Positions 1-9,851 are shown, numbered from the stretch's first letter. The stretch: DNA of 64,000 nucleotides from Methylacidiphilum caldifontis (GCF_017310505.1 NZ_CP065957.1:434001-498000), one strand, 5' to 3'. Notes: generated by a model from the letters alone, not told the origin. Numbers and translations are program-made.

Positions 1-1
1 C

Positions 2-1426
2 CATGCTTCCTGGATTTCCACCATTTATTTTGCAGGCCAAGCATTTGGGCTATTTCTTGGTCCCTGGTTCGATCGATTTTTAGGAAGAGTGAGGGCTCTT
101 TTTTTTGCAATCAGTTTTTTTGCCCTTTTTGATTTTCTTGTTGCCGTTAGTTCTGATTACTACTTATCTCTCTTTTTTCGGTTGCTTTTGGGCATCGCTG
201 GGGGAAGCACCATGACTCTCTGCCAGCTTAATCTTCTAGATTATTATCCAATCAATCGCTGGCCTTTCATCACCGCTTATTTTGGTTTTCTCCAAGTTTC
301 TGTTTTTGGATTTGGCCCTGTGTTAGGAGGATTCATCAACGAATATTTCGGCTGGAGAGCCTATTTCCTGACCAGTTTTTCTTTACATGTCATCTGTGGG
401 CTTATCGCAAGTTGGATTATTCTTTTTCTCTCGGATCAACACCCAGAGCATGAAACCAAAGAGGTTTACTTTGATTGGGTGGGCTTTATTCTTATCCTTT
501 TTGCTGCTCTCTGTTTCCAAACAATCGTTACTCGAGGTCAAGATGAAGACTGGTACAACTCAACTTTCATCGATCTTCTTTTTATTTTTGGTTCGGTCTC
601 CCTTGTCTATTTCATAGTTTGGGAAATAGGTGAAAAAAAACCTTTCATTAATATCAAGCTTTTTTTAAAACCCACTTTTATCATTTCTGCCATAATCGCC
701 CCTGTTACCTTTGCGATAGTTTACGGACTTTTTTCAACCCTGGTTTTCAATTTGCAGCTGCTCAAAAACGCTACCAATTTCTCTTCGTTTCAAGCTGGAT
801 TAGCCATGGCTCCCCTTCTTTTTTTTCTGCCCTTTCTCTATCCTTCCTCTGTTTTTTTATCTCAACGAATTGATCCTCGGCTCATTGCTTCTATTCTTTT
901 AACTCTGCTTGGCATTTTCTGCTACTGGACAGGATATTATGACTTTTTCAGAAAAAGAGCCTTTTTCGATCAATTTTTTAACCAATACATTCTTCTGACG
1001 CAGGTGCTCAATGGAGCTTATGTGGGACTCGTAGCTCCACTCAATGCGATCGGTATTCATGGGTTATCAAAAAAAAATCAGGAATCCGCTATCAATTCAG
1101 TTATCCTTTTGCGGACCTATTTCCTTACTTGGGGCGGTGGTCTGCTAGGAACCATGGTTATGGAACACCGGAGGGATTTTCAACAAACAAGACTTGTTGA
1201 AACATTTTCTGGGCAAAACCCCGAAAGCATGCAATTTATCTCTTCCTTGCATCAGTTGGGTCTCAATGATCTGCAAATACATTCCAAATTGGTCGAACAA
1301 GCCGCTAATCACTCGGTTATCCTTGCCTTAAATGATACTTATCGACTTTGCAGTTGGATTTATTTCTTCTTAGCACTTCTTGTTTGGTTGCCCTCGCTAA
1401 AAAAGGCTGAAAGATATTTTTCTTAA
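2..1426 (+). CDS. MFS drug efflux pump, DHA2/EmrB family (5' end outside window)
   Basis: Inner-membrane proton-driven exporter of the 14-helix DHA2 family, the pump of a tripartite efflux system. The frame is open from the first bases of the window, so the N-terminus is missing; the GTG at 89 is internal, because the upstream residues (ending FLGPWFDRFLGRVRA) carry the loop 2-3 motif that MFS proteins have after the first helices. The rest is a series of hydrophobic segments with a long basic loop (KKPFINIKLF) and the DHA2-type GPVLGGFINEYFGWRAYF stretch, equivalent to motif C. It is followed at once by an outer-membrane lipoprotein and an EmrA-type adaptor on the same strand, which supports the EmrB assignment. 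Substrate is not predictable. Confidence 0.88.
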   Translation, partial: HASWISTIYFAGQAFGLFLGPWFDRFLGRVRALFFAISFFALFDFLVAVSSDYYLSLFFRLLLGIAGGSTMTLCQLNLLDYYPINRWPFITAYFGFLQVSVFGFGPVLGGFINEYFGWRAYFLTSFSLHVICGLIASWIILFLSDQHPEHETKEVYFDWVGFILILFAALCFQTIVTRGQDEDWYNSTFIDLLFIFGSVSLVYFIVWEIGEKKPFINIKLFLKPTFIISAIIAPVTFAIVYGLFSTLVFNLQLLKNATNFSSFQAGLAMAPLLFFLPFLYPSSVFLSQRIDPRLIASILLTLLGIFCYWTGYYDFFRKRAFFDQFFNQYILLTQVLNGAYVGLVAPLNAIGIHGLSKKNQESAINSVILLRTYFLTWGGGLLGTMVMEHRRDFQQTRLVETFSGQNPESMQFISSLHQLGLNDLQIHSKLVEQAANHSVILALNDTYRLCSWIYFFLALLVWLPSLKKAERYFS

Positions 1427-1493
1427 CATTTTCTATCATGACTATTGAAAATGATTTCCACTCACATTGAAAGAGTTCTAATAAGAATGTAAC

Positions 1494-2993
1494 ATGAGAA
1501 GCTTCTTTTTTATTCAAAGCTTTGAAATAAATAGGTCTTTTGGGTTCTCCTTTTTTGTTTTTATAGTTATCCTAGGCCTTTTTCTTTGTGGATGTGCCAC
1601 TTTACCTAAAGACACTCGCGTAGCCAAGCCCATAGACCCTCCTCAAATTCAGCAGACCCTCAGTACTGAGTTCGATCATTCCTCAGAAAAGTTAATTCAG
1701 AAGTGGCCATCGAATAACTGGTGGGAAGCCTTTCACAACCCCGAAATGAATCGAATCATAACTGTAGCTCTTGGAAAAAACCCCGATTTGAAAGCCTCAT
1801 TGGCAAGGATACATCAAGCATGGGCGGTTGCTGCGGGGGCTCGGAGTCGTTATCTCCCTTCCTTTTATTCTACTCAATTTCTTTTTCCCGTCCCCTTTGG
1901 AGTTATGCAACTTCCGGGTAGCAGTTTCTTTGGTCCTTTTGGGGATAATAGCTTTTTTTTCTGGAGTGTGATCCCGGCACTGGCAAACTATCATCTTGAT
2001 CTTTGGGGTGAGGATAAAGCCCGGGTGAGGGCAGCCATTGGAATGGCTAGGGCTACTGAGGCCGAATTTGCTGTTGCTCGGCTTTTTCTGAGCACAACCC
2101 TAGCCAGCAGATATATAAGACTGGCTTCGGCCGAAGAAGAATTGGAATTAGCCAGAAGCGGTCAACAAATTATCAAGGAGTTGCTCCAACTCGTTCAGAT
2201 GAGAAAAAAAAGCGGTATTGAAAACCTCCTTCCAGTTCATACCATCGAACAAAGACTGCAAACAATAACCCAGCAGGTCAATAGCCTCGAAAGAGAGACA
2301 AAAATTCTTCGGGACGAAATAGCCAGACTCGCAGGTCAAGGGCCCGATTGGGGTAAAACTATCCTGGCAAAAGAACCCCATTTCCCCAAGCGCTTTCCCT
2401 TACCCAAATCACTCCCTCTCGATCTGCTGGGTAGAAGGCCTGATGTAGCCGTAAGCAAATGGAGAGCTGAAGCTCTCGCTCACCAGGTTAAAGTGACAAA
2501 AACAGCATTCTATCCCAATCTTGACCTAGTGACTTTGGTGGGCTTCGAAACCCTAAATTTCGCAACATTGTTTCTCAACCCCGCTTTACCCCTTTTATAT
2601 ATTGCTGGGCCTGCATGGAATTTGCCGATTTTTACAGCAGGTCGGCTCAGTGCAGAACTTGTCGTGGCCCAAGAAGAATACAACATAGCCGTCGAAAATT
2701 ACAACAGCACCCTTCTTTCAGCTTTCCAGCAAGTAGCCGATGCTCTTGCAGTTTGGAAAGAAACGGATAAAAACCTGGATTCCCAAGAACAATCAACAGC
2801 TGCAGCAAAATCCAATGTTGAGCTTTCAGCACGGCTTTTTTCAGCTGGAATAAATACGAAAACTGATCTGCTGGATTTGCAATATAGCCTCATTCAGTCT
2901 CAAATAACATTAAGTAATAGAACTGCTGAACATTTAGAAGCAGCAGTCGGTCTTTTCTTAGCTTTAGGAGGTGGATATGACTCCATTGAATGA
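1494..2993 (+). CDS. Outer-membrane efflux lipoprotein, NodT/TolC family
   Basis: Outer-membrane channel of the efflux system. The N-terminus has a long hydrophobic signal ending in a lipobox (LCGC, lipidated Cys at residue 34). The mature part shows the two-fold OEP repeat: a NWWEAFHNPEMNRII opening, which is typical of NodT lipoproteins, alanine- and glutamate-rich helical hairpins, and the LLGRRPDVAVSKWRAEA segment around residues 313-330 that precedes the second repeat. Length (499 aa) is normal for the family. Starts 67 bp after the MFS gene; its 3' end runs into the adaptor gene, so the three are probably co-transcribed. Confidence 0.92.
   Translation: MRSFFFIQSFEINRSFGFSFFVFIVILGLFLCGCATLPKDTRVAKPIDPPQIQQTLSTEFDHSSEKLIQKWPSNNWWEAFHNPEMNRIITVALGKNPDLKASLARIHQAWAVAAGARSRYLPSFYSTQFLFPVPFGVMQLPGSSFFGPFGDNSFFFWSVIPALANYHLDLWGEDKARVRAAIGMARATEAEFAVARLFLSTTLASRYIRLASAEEELELARSGQQIIKELLQLVQMRKKSGIENLLPVHTIEQRLQTITQQVNSLERETKILRDEIARLAGQGPDWGKTILAKEPHFPKRFPLPKSLPLDLLGRRPDVAVSKWRAEALAHQVKVTKTAFYPNLDLVTLVGFETLNFATLFLNPALPLLYIAGPAWNLPIFTAGRLSAELVVAQEEYNIAVENYNSTLLSAFQQVADALAVWKETDKNLDSQEQSTAAAKSNVELSARLFSAGINTKTDLLDLQYSLIQSQITLSNRTAEHLEAAVGLFLALGGGYDSIE
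2966..2971 (+). promoter_or_regulatory. Ribosome binding site that sets the adaptor start
   Basis: AGGAGG lies inside the end of the NodT gene, five bases before the ATG at 2977. It argues against the in-frame GTG at 2971, which overlaps the motif itself. Confidence 0.7.
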
Positions 2994-4272
2994 ATCCGAA
3001 AAGAAAAGGGATAATAGCCGGAGTCAATGGGAAAAATGGTGGCGTATTTTAAATAGATCTATTGTTGCTTCAACTCCACCTAAATATCGCAGAAAAGTTA
3101 TTCGCAACAGACGATTAGTGCTTGTGACTTTGGGTATACTGTTTTTTGGACTTCTTTACTTTATTCTCTGGTTTTTTGTCTTCAGCCGTTACATTGTCAC
3201 CAACGACGCATACGTTATAGGCAACCTTGTACCCTTGAAATCTCAAGTTAGCGGTGTAGTCACTGAAGTTCTTTATGAAAACACCCAGCTCGTTCACCAG
3301 GGCGATGTTCTGATCAGACTGGATAGACTGGACTCCCGAGTCGCCTTGGAAAGAGCAGAAGCCAATTTAGGAGAAACGGTAAGAAGAGTTGAAGATCTTT
3401 TTTACCAAGTTCAAGTCAGCCGAAATCGGCTTCTTGCAGAAATCGCAAGGTTAGACCGGCTCAAGCATGATTTAGCCCGCTACAAAAGTGTTGTATCTTA
3501 TGGAGCAGTTTCCGAGCAGCTGGTCGATGATACCGAGCAGCAAGTTAAGGAACTTGAGGCTCAAGTCAAACAAGACCAAGCTTCCCTTTATGACGCTGAA
3601 TCTCAAATATTCAATACCAAGGTTGAAGATCATCCCCTTGTCAAACAGGCCGCAAGCGAATTGAAGAATGCTTACCTAGATTACGTCAGAAGAGAAGTTT
3701 ATGCCCCCGTAACGGGTTATATCGCCAACCGTAAAGTTCAACCTGGAGACGAAGTCCACCCAGACACTTATTTGCTTTCCATTGTTCCTCTCGATTACCT
3801 CTGGGTCGAAGCAAACTATAGAGAAAGGGAAATGAAAAAAATCCGCCCAGGACAACCTGTGACAATAACCGTGGATTATTATGGAAGAAGGCTTGTATAC
3901 CATGGTCAAGTAGAAGGGCTTCATCCGGGAACAGGTAGCGCCTTTGCACTGCTTCCGCCTGAAAATGCCACAGGCAATTATATCCACATTGTGGAAAGAG
4001 TCCCTGTAAGAATACGGCTTTCAGCCGATGAGTTAAAGAAACATCCCCTCAGGCCAGGCCTCTCGGTTATCGCCATAACTCATGTCTCCAAAAAAGGGGA
4101 GCATATTTTAAGTTCTTTGGTAAAGTTTCCTAAAGAAAAATATGAAGCTCATGTTTATGAAAGAGAACTCGACGGCGCTGACCAGCTGATTCAAAAAGTA
4201 ATCGAATCAAACCTTTACAAAAACAGGCTGCCACAACCTTCACCAATGGAAAAAAATGAAAACCAGAAATAA
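2977..4272 (+). CDS. Membrane fusion (adaptor) protein, EmrA/HlyD family
   Basis: Periplasmic adaptor linking the MFS pump to the outer-membrane channel. A basic cytoplasmic N-terminus is followed by one transmembrane segment (about residues 47-72), then YIVTNDAYVIGNLVPLKSQV, the start of the biotinyl-lipoyl half-motif characteristic of EmrA proteins, a coiled-coil hairpin (about 115-225), the returning lipoyl half (APVTGYIANRKVQPGDEV) and a beta-barrel domain. 431 aa, as expected. The gene overlaps the end of the upstream lipoprotein gene by 17 bp, indicating translational coupling. Confidence 0.93.
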   Translation: MTPLNESEKKRDNSRSQWEKWWRILNRSIVASTPPKYRRKVIRNRRLVLVTLGILFFGLLYFILWFFVFSRYIVTNDAYVIGNLVPLKSQVSGVVTEVLYENTQLVHQGDVLIRLDRLDSRVALERAEANLGETVRRVEDLFYQVQVSRNRLLAEIARLDRLKHDLARYKSVVSYGAVSEQLVDDTEQQVKELEAQVKQDQASLYDAESQIFNTKVEDHPLVKQAASELKNAYLDYVRREVYAPVTGYIANRKVQPGDEVHPDTYLLSIVPLDYLWVEANYREREMKKIRPGQPVTITVDYYGRRLVYHGQVEGLHPGTGSAFALLPPENATGNYIHIVERVPVRIRLSADELKKHPLRPGLSVIAITHVSKKGEHILSSLVKFPKEKYEAHVYERELDGADQLIQKVIESNLYKNRLPQPSPMEKNENQK

Positions 4273-4350
4273 TTAATGTTTTTAATAATTTATTTGACTG
4301 TAATTCTCATTTTTGTCAAAAAAGGGTATTCTTACGATAGGTCTTTTTAA

Positions 4351-5238
4351 ATGAATAACAAGAAGTCGGTTTTGAATTTAACGCTTTTCTTTTTAATTAT
4401 CTTTTTTTTGTTAAATGTTCAACTTGATGCTACAGATCCCCTTACAGCCGATAATAGTGTAGCTGTGGAAGATCCTAATCCCAAAGCTAAAGAGCAGCTT
4501 TCAAAATCTTTAAATAATAACATTAATACCCAAGATTTTCATTACCATAGCGGGGTTTATGCAGCCCTCTATGGTGGAGGTGGATATCTCGATTCAGACC
4601 GGTGGAATTATACCGACTCCCGGGGTAATATTGGCATGGGCAATTATGGCGGTTCATGGGGAGGAATAGGAGGACTAAAAGCGGGTTATCAATTCAAGGG
4701 GTGGAAAATCGGTCATACCCCATATAGAATTACTGAAGCAGTTGAATTTGATGGGTTTTATGCGGGTTATTCCAACCCGATGAACGGATTTATTGGCACT
4801 TTTACTGGCCCCGTTTTCAATGGGAAAAGTGTAAGCCCCGATATGCAACTCAATGTAGGGATCATGACGATCAACGATATAACCAAGCTTATTACCCCTT
4901 ATCGTTTCGCCCCTTACATTGGATTTGGAGTGGGAGGTGGCATCGTCACGGCTTCTAATATTACAGGACTAGCTCCTGCTGGGGGATTTGACACCACCCA
5001 TTCGAGTACAACCGGAGCCTTCGTTCTTGCAGAAATCATGGGAGCTGAGTATTACATTACTGATCATTTAAGTGTTTTTATTGAAGGAAAGTTCATCTAT
5101 TTCGATAGTTCCGTTTCAATCTTTAGGAACTTGGCTCATTTTAATGTGATGACCAATTCTGGAGCAACAGCTGCGGTTTCTTTAAGCAACTTTTTCCAAT
5201 ACATTGGAGTTGCGGGTGTCAAGTATGTCTTCTGGTAA
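4351..5238 (+). CDS. Secreted outer-membrane beta-barrel protein, function unknown
   Basis: I do not recognise a named family. A typical signal peptide occupies about residues 1-27 (hydrophobic core LTLFFLIIFFLLNV). The mature protein alternates short polar and aromatic/glycine strands (GVYAALYGGGGYL, GGIGGLKAGYQF, APYIGFGVGGGIV) and ends in GVKYVFW, the terminal aromatic residue that outer-membrane barrels use for BAM recognition. About eight to ten strands would fit, similar in size to OmpW/OmpA-like porins. It lies 78 bp after the efflux adaptor; a 6-bp inverted repeat (TTTGAC at 4293, GTCAAA at 4315) sits in that gap. It may belong to the efflux unit or have its own promoter. Confidence 0.7.
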   Translation: MNNKKSVLNLTLFFLIIFFLLNVQLDATDPLTADNSVAVEDPNPKAKEQLSKSLNNNINTQDFHYHSGVYAALYGGGGYLDSDRWNYTDSRGNIGMGNYGGSWGGIGGLKAGYQFKGWKIGHTPYRITEAVEFDGFYAGYSNPMNGFIGTFTGPVFNGKSVSPDMQLNVGIMTINDITKLITPYRFAPYIGFGVGGGIVTASNITGLAPAGGFDTTHSSTTGAFVLAEIMGAEYYITDHLSVFIEGKFIYFDSSVSIFRNLAHFNVMTNSGATAAVSLSNFFQYIGVAGVKYVFW

Positions 5239-5246
5239 GAATAAAG

Positions 5247-6503
5247 TTATTGAGCAGCAGCCGGCTGCGATATTTTTTCTATATACTCCAACCAGTGAAG
5301 AACAGGGACTGGAGAAAGCTGTTGCAACTGCAACCGACACCCTACGTTTGATGTAAGGATAACGGCCGGTTTCCCGCCGAGGATATTTTTCATTTTCAAT
5401 TCAAGAATTCTCTGGGAGAGTTCTTTTTGCATGACCGCATACATTCCTGCTGCACCACAGCACATATGGCTATCTGGAATAGAGGTAAGTTTGATATCGA
5501 GTCTGCTTAAAAAAGCTTCTACCCTCCCTTTTTCTTTCAGTCCATGTTGTGCTGTACAGGGACTGTGATAAGCTACAGGCTCAAGTCTTGGAGCATTTAA
5601 AAGGGAATGGATATCTTCTTTTTCTAAAATCTCAACAGGATCGAAAGTCATACGCGCTATTTGCAAAGCCTTATGGTTATATTGCTTGTCATCTTTAAGT
5701 ATATCTCCATACTCCTTGATCATTTGACAACAGGCTGATGAACAAACAATAATGCCTCCCATACCCTTTTTAAGATGTGTAATCCACACATCGATATTTT
5801 TTTTCATTTGAGAAAGCGCTTTTTTCCTATTGGGTAAATGATAAGCTAGGGCTCCACAACAACCTTCCTCGGCTATGTCTATAAGCTCGATACCAAGTCT
5901 CCTAAAAAGACGGCGAGCAGAGTTTAATACCGAAGGATAAATTATTGGTTCAACACATCCTTTAAACAAGATCATTTGTCTTGGATTGCCTCCCCAATCT
6001 TTCCTTTCCCAATCCCTTCTAAGGATTGTATCTTCTTTTGAAATTTGGGGCAGCTTTCGGCGTAAAATATCGGGTAAAAGAGCTCTTATGGAACTTCCGA
6101 ACTTAAAAAGATAATAAAATTTCTTTCTATCCGTAATAAAATGAAGAAAAAAGTTCAAAAGTAGCCTTTCTAAAAAGGACCGCTGGACAGACTGTTCAAT
6201 AATCTCCTTGCCTATAATCGCCAGTTTTCCAAACTGTACAGAGGATGGACAGCTCGTTTCACAACCTTGACATAAAAGGCATCGATCGAGATGTAGCTTG
6301 ACTTTTTCTGCTGAGGTTTTGTCTTCCAAAAGGGATTTTATTAAATAAATCCTACCTCGAGGCCCATCCAGTTCGTCTCCCAAAAGCTGGTAGGTAGGGC
6401 AGCTCGCATTACAATAACCACAATGAACGCAAGCCCTGATCAGTTCTCTGGCTTTAATAGCCAAAGACTCTTTTTTAAACTTCAAACCCAATTGCGTATC
6501 CAT
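5247..6503 (-). CDS. glcF: Glycolate oxidase iron-sulfur subunit GlcF
   Basis: Electron-transfer subunit of the membrane-associated glycolate dehydrogenase, which oxidises glycolate to glyoxylate. Two classic [4Fe-4S] ferredoxin motifs are visible (C25-x2-C28-x2-C31-x3-C35-P and C76-x2-C79-x2-C82-x3-C86-P), followed by two CCG-type cysteine-rich domains (GCCGALAYH and MCCGAAGMY) as in GlcF, LutA and heterodisulfide reductase subunits. It is the last gene of a glcD-glcE-glcF run and starts 23 bp after glcE. The order and presence of both FAD subunits decide GlcF over LutA. Confidence 0.94.
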   Translation of the reverse strand: MDTQLGLKFKKESLAIKARELIRACVHCGYCNASCPTYQLLGDELDGPRGRIYLIKSLLEDKTSAEKVKLHLDRCLLCQGCETSCPSSVQFGKLAIIGKEIIEQSVQRSFLERLLLNFFLHFITDRKKFYYLFKFGSSIRALLPDILRRKLPQISKEDTILRRDWERKDWGGNPRQMILFKGCVEPIIYPSVLNSARRLFRRLGIELIDIAEEGCCGALAYHLPNRKKALSQMKKNIDVWITHLKKGMGGIIVCSSACCQMIKEYGDILKDDKQYNHKALQIARMTFDPVEILEKEDIHSLLNAPRLEPVAYHSPCTAQHGLKEKGRVEAFLSRLDIKLTSIPDSHMCCGAAGMYAVMQKELSQRILELKMKNILGGKPAVILTSNVGCRLQLQQLSPVPVLHWLEYIEKISQPAAAQ

Positions 6504-6526
6504 AAAAAAGCTATCGCTTTCAATAA

Positions 6527-7612
6527 TTAAAACTCTTTGTAAATCCTTTTAGGATTAAAAAGCCCGAAAGGATCAAAAGCTTCTTTAAGTCTCTTCTGCA
6601 AGTTCATGAGCGCTGGTGGCAAAACTGAAGCCAATGTTTCGTCTCGATCATGAAGCCAACCATACCCACCCGCTTGAGTTGCCCAAGAAAATAGGTCCTC
6701 ATCGGCCTTTGCGTTTTTTCCCTTCCACCATCGTTGCGATCCTCCCCAATCATAAAACCATTCTCCATCCCAAGGAGGAATAGGTGTGGATTGAGGAAGA
6801 ACAAATCTCCATATCCGATCTGAGTCGATAAAGAAAGAATGAGTTCTTTCCTTTACCGAAAACCAAAATTGATCATGATTATCTAAAATTTCACCTCCAA
6901 TGACTTTCAGTGCACTTTTAACCGATTTTTCATAGCCTGAAAATCGGATAAAGATTTTACCCCTATGAAAGCACCCTGCAGAAAGGGGAAAACACCGAGT
7001 CGAAAGGGTAGAAATAAAATCTAAGGCCTCTTCGTCATTTTTTTCCAGAACAACTGTCATCGAACATTCTGGCAAAGGAACTACCTTAAAGGTCGCTTCA
7101 AGAATAATTCCTAGTGTTCCTTGAGCTCCAGCCATGAGCCTGAAAAGATCAAAACCCGCAACATTTTTAATAACCTTACTCCCAAAACTGAGCAATTCTC
7201 CTAATCCATTGATAATTTTAACTTTCAGAAGATAATCTTTGAGTGCTCCCCTATAAGGTCTAGAGGGACCAGAAAGTCCGCAAGCAACGCTACCTCCAAC
7301 TGTTGCTTGCATTCCAAAATGAGGGGGTTCAAAGGGAAGATATTGTCCATGTTGTTTCAAAATCTCTTCTAGGTAGGATAGAGAAGTTCCATTTTTAACA
7401 GTTATAAAAAGTTCATCGGGTTCGTACTCAACAACTCCTTTGTTAAAAGACACATCGAGGGGCTCAGCTTCCACTTTTCTACCCAATCTTTCTTTTGTAG
7501 ATCCACCCACAATTTTGATTTTCTTTTTTAAGCTGATTAACTCCCGGGTTTTCTCAATGATCTGTATGGTGTTTACATCCAAGCCCGTGATTGGAGAACT
7601 CACCTTATTCAT
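6527..7612 (-). CDS. glcE: Glycolate oxidase FAD-binding subunit GlcE
   Basis: Second flavoprotein-type subunit of glycolate dehydrogenase. It has a short FAD_binding_4 (VAO-fold) domain: KIVGGSTKERLG near residues 34-45, then QATVGGSVACGLSGPSRPYR and the GSKVIKNVAGFDLFRLMAGA segment diagnostic for GlcE. It lacks the full C-terminal oxidase domain of GlcD, giving 361 aa. Four bases separate it from glcD, so the two are translationally linked. Confidence 0.92.
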   Translation of the reverse strand: MNKVSSPITGLDVNTIQIIEKTRELISLKKKIKIVGGSTKERLGRKVEAEPLDVSFNKGVVEYEPDELFITVKNGTSLSYLEEILKQHGQYLPFEPPHFGMQATVGGSVACGLSGPSRPYRGALKDYLLKVKIINGLGELLSFGSKVIKNVAGFDLFRLMAGAQGTLGIILEATFKVVPLPECSMTVVLEKNDEEALDFISTLSTRCFPLSAGCFHRGKIFIRFSGYEKSVKSALKVIGGEILDNHDQFWFSVKERTHSFFIDSDRIWRFVLPQSTPIPPWDGEWFYDWGGSQRWWKGKNAKADEDLFSWATQAGGYGWLHDRDETLASVLPPALMNLQKRLKEAFDPFGLFNPKRIYKEF

Positions 7613-7616
7613 GGGA

Positions 7617-9104
7617 TTAAAATCTCTCTAACCCACCCCACAAATCATTATCCTTATGAAGATGCATTTTGCCAAACTCTGCACACCGATGAAGTGTAGG
7701 GATGGTTTTGGCCGGATTCAGTAAGGAATAAGGATCAAAAGCCTTTTTGACTCTTCGAAATTGTTCAATCTCTTCAGAAGAAAACTGGATACACATTGAG
7801 TTGAGTTTTTCCAGGCCCACCCCATGTTCGCCCGTTATCACTCCTCCCACTTGGACACAGAGCTCAAGAATCTTTTCTCCCATCTTCTCCACTTTTTCAA
7901 ACTCCCCAGGAACGCTTTGATCATAGAGAATAAGAGGATGGAGATTACCGTCACCCGCATGAAACACATTTCCTACCTTAAGATTATAATGGGCTGAGAG
8001 CTCATCGATCTTTTTGAGTAAATAAGCCAGTTTTTTCCTCGGGATCGTACCATCCATACAGTAATAATCAGGAGAAATCCGACCCATTGCAGGAAAAGCC
8101 GATTTTCTGCATTTCCAAAGGAGCATTCTCTCTGAGTCATCCTTCGAGACAACAATTTCCTTTGCTCCCGCTTTCAACATGATTTCCTTAACCCGTATGC
8201 TTTGTTCTTCGACTTCCTCCTGCATTCCATCAACTTCACAGAACAGAATAGCTTGAGCGCTATTCAAAAGAGCCCTTGGCATATCTGCTTGAACGGCATC
8301 AAGGACAAGCTTATCCATCATTTCAAGTCCCGAAGGAATAATTCCAAATGAAAGAATAAGACTTACCGCTTGACTAGCCTTAGCGAGGTCATCAAAACAA
8401 CCCACCACAAGCTGAGCACATTCTGGCTTAGGTAAAAGACGTAAAGTGGCTTCCACAATAATTCCCAGCAATCCTTCCGAGCCAACAATCAATGGCAATA
8501 GATCATAGCCAGGACTCTCTGCTCCTTTTCCACCCAGAGTTAATATGTCCCCTTCCAGAGTAATCAATTTTAGGCCCAACACATTATTTACCGTTAACCC
8601 ATACTTTAAGCAATGGATTCCCCCAGCATTTTCAGCGATATTTCCACCAATCGTGCAGGCAATTTGAGAAGAAGGATCAGGAGAAAAATAAAGACCGTAA
8701 GGTGCCGCTTCCTGACTAACACGAATATTCGTCACACCTGGTTCCACCCTTGCCGTTCGATTCTTGGGGTCTATCTCCAATACCCGGTTAAACCGAGCTA
8801 GACTAAGGACTACAGCTCCTTCAATGGGAGTCGCTCCTCCCGATAGCCCTGTACCAGCCCCTCTTGGAACAATGGGCACTTTATAACGCTTGCAAACAGC
8901 TAATATGGACAGAATTTCTTCAACCGACCGGGGAAGTAAAACAGCAAGAGGGGTAGCTCTAAAAGCGGTGAGCCCATCACACTCATAAGCGGTAAGCCGT
9001 TCAGGATCATAAATAACATTTCCTGCCGGCAGGATAGACAAAAGGGACTGTAAAAACGGAGAAAACTCTTCTCTTTTTCTTATTCTTTTATTCTGTTTAT
9101 CCAT
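7617..9104 (-). CDS. glcD: Glycolate oxidase catalytic FAD subunit GlcD
   Basis: Catalytic flavoprotein of the glycolate dehydrogenase complex. The FAD_binding_4 domain carries VPRGAGTGLSGGATP (around residue 80) and IGGNIAENAGGIHCLKYG; the C-terminal FAD-oxidase domain carries FHAGDGNLHPLI and GGVITGEHGVGLEK, the conserved His-rich segments of the GlcD/D-lactate dehydrogenase group. 495 aa is the usual size. First gene of glcDEF; a 270-bp divergent intergenic region upstream should hold its promoter. In an autotroph fixing CO2 by the Calvin cycle its role would be salvage of phosphoglycolate; that is inference. Confidence 0.94.
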   Translation of the reverse strand: MDKQNKRIRKREEFSPFLQSLLSILPAGNVIYDPERLTAYECDGLTAFRATPLAVLLPRSVEEILSILAVCKRYKVPIVPRGAGTGLSGGATPIEGAVVLSLARFNRVLEIDPKNRTARVEPGVTNIRVSQEAAPYGLYFSPDPSSQIACTIGGNIAENAGGIHCLKYGLTVNNVLGLKLITLEGDILTLGGKGAESPGYDLLPLIVGSEGLLGIIVEATLRLLPKPECAQLVVGCFDDLAKASQAVSLILSFGIIPSGLEMMDKLVLDAVQADMPRALLNSAQAILFCEVDGMQEEVEEQSIRVKEIMLKAGAKEIVVSKDDSERMLLWKCRKSAFPAMGRISPDYYCMDGTIPRKKLAYLLKKIDELSAHYNLKVGNVFHAGDGNLHPLILYDQSVPGEFEKVEKMGEKILELCVQVGGVITGEHGVGLEKLNSMCIQFSSEEIEQFRRVKKAFDPYSLLNPAKTIPTLHRCAEFGKMHLHKDNDLWGGLERF

Positions 9105-9235
9105 GATTAAAATGAACGATAAAACTCTGATAATTCATGAATAATAGTTATTGCTATAAGATAAACTCAAGAGTATCCCATAAGCAACAAAGCTGGCAAT
9201 TAAAATTGATCACACAAGCAAATTAAAAAATGATC

Positions 9236-9247
9236 AATCAATTGATT
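9236..9247. promoter_or_regulatory. 12-bp perfect palindrome in the glcD / membrane-protein divergent region
   Basis: AATCAATTGATT reads the same on both strands and lies in the 270-bp gap between divergent starts at 9104 and 9375. It could be an operator, but in AT-rich sequence a short palindrome can arise by chance. No convincing -35/-10 pair was found next to it. Confidence 0.22.
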
Positions 9248-9374
9248 AAGACTTTGAGGAAGGTTATAAAACTGTCTATCTCTTTTTGAGAACCCTTGTT
9301 TTTTCGTTATCTTTAAAACAGGTATGATTGATAAATTTCTTTCTGGATAAAAAGGTAAAACTAGGCTTTTAAAA

Positions 9375-9851
9375 ATGGTCATGAATTTCTTAACTCAATT
9401 ATTTTTTCTTCGTATTTCTTCTGAAGAAGCCTTATATAGCAGAAGTACATTTCAAGGGGTTGTTTGTATATTATTGTTGTTATTGGGTAGTGCTGTTTCT
9501 TCATATTATGCGGTTCAAATTCTCAGGTTAAGAAGATTGCAGACTAAGCCTGATGCCCTCTCTCTCATTTTATTTGCTATTTTTGCCCTCTTCGGTTTTT
9601 TTGGAATGCTTTTTTGGAAACCTCTCCCTGAAGATTACCGGTGGATAGCCATTTTGGCTGGAATCTCAATAATACTCCTCCTTATCAAAAGATTTGCCCC
9701 AAGAACTATACATCCTCAAATCCTGCCTCCTGTGCTCATTCCTTCTGCTATCGTTACTCTCCATTATCTCATTCATGAAAAAATCGAATTTTTGATTGTT
9801 TTCTTTGTTACCCTGTTCACTTTAGGGGTAATAAAAGAACTCAAAAACTAA
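9375..9851 (+). CDS. Small integral membrane protein, unknown
   Basis: Not recognised. 158 aa, nearly all hydrophobic: about five membrane segments (around residues 24-46, 57-80, 88-107, 117-132 and 136-153) with short basic loops such as LRLRRLQTK and LIKRFAPR. No signal peptide cleavage site or catalytic motif. An in-frame ATG at 9381 is an alternative start; neither has a strong ribosome binding site. It stands alone between divergent glcD and convergent aceB. Confidence 0.6.
   Translation: MVMNFLTQLFFLRISSEEALYSRSTFQGVVCILLLLLGSAVSSYYAVQILRLRRLQTKPDALSLILFAIFALFGFFGMLFWKPLPEDYRWIAILAGISIILLLIKRFAPRTIHPQILPPVLIPSAIVTLHYLIHEKIEFLIVFFVTLFTLGVIKELKN

Noticed and set aside
5250-5275. GCAGCCGGCTGC palindrome as terminator between the barrel protein and glcF
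   Set aside because: It is inside the glcF coding end (Ala/Pro/Gln codons) and lacks a T-run.
9200-9382. 60-aa minus-strand frame in the glcD divergent gap
   Set aside because: AT-rich with no ribosome binding site, overlaps the start of the membrane-protein gene.
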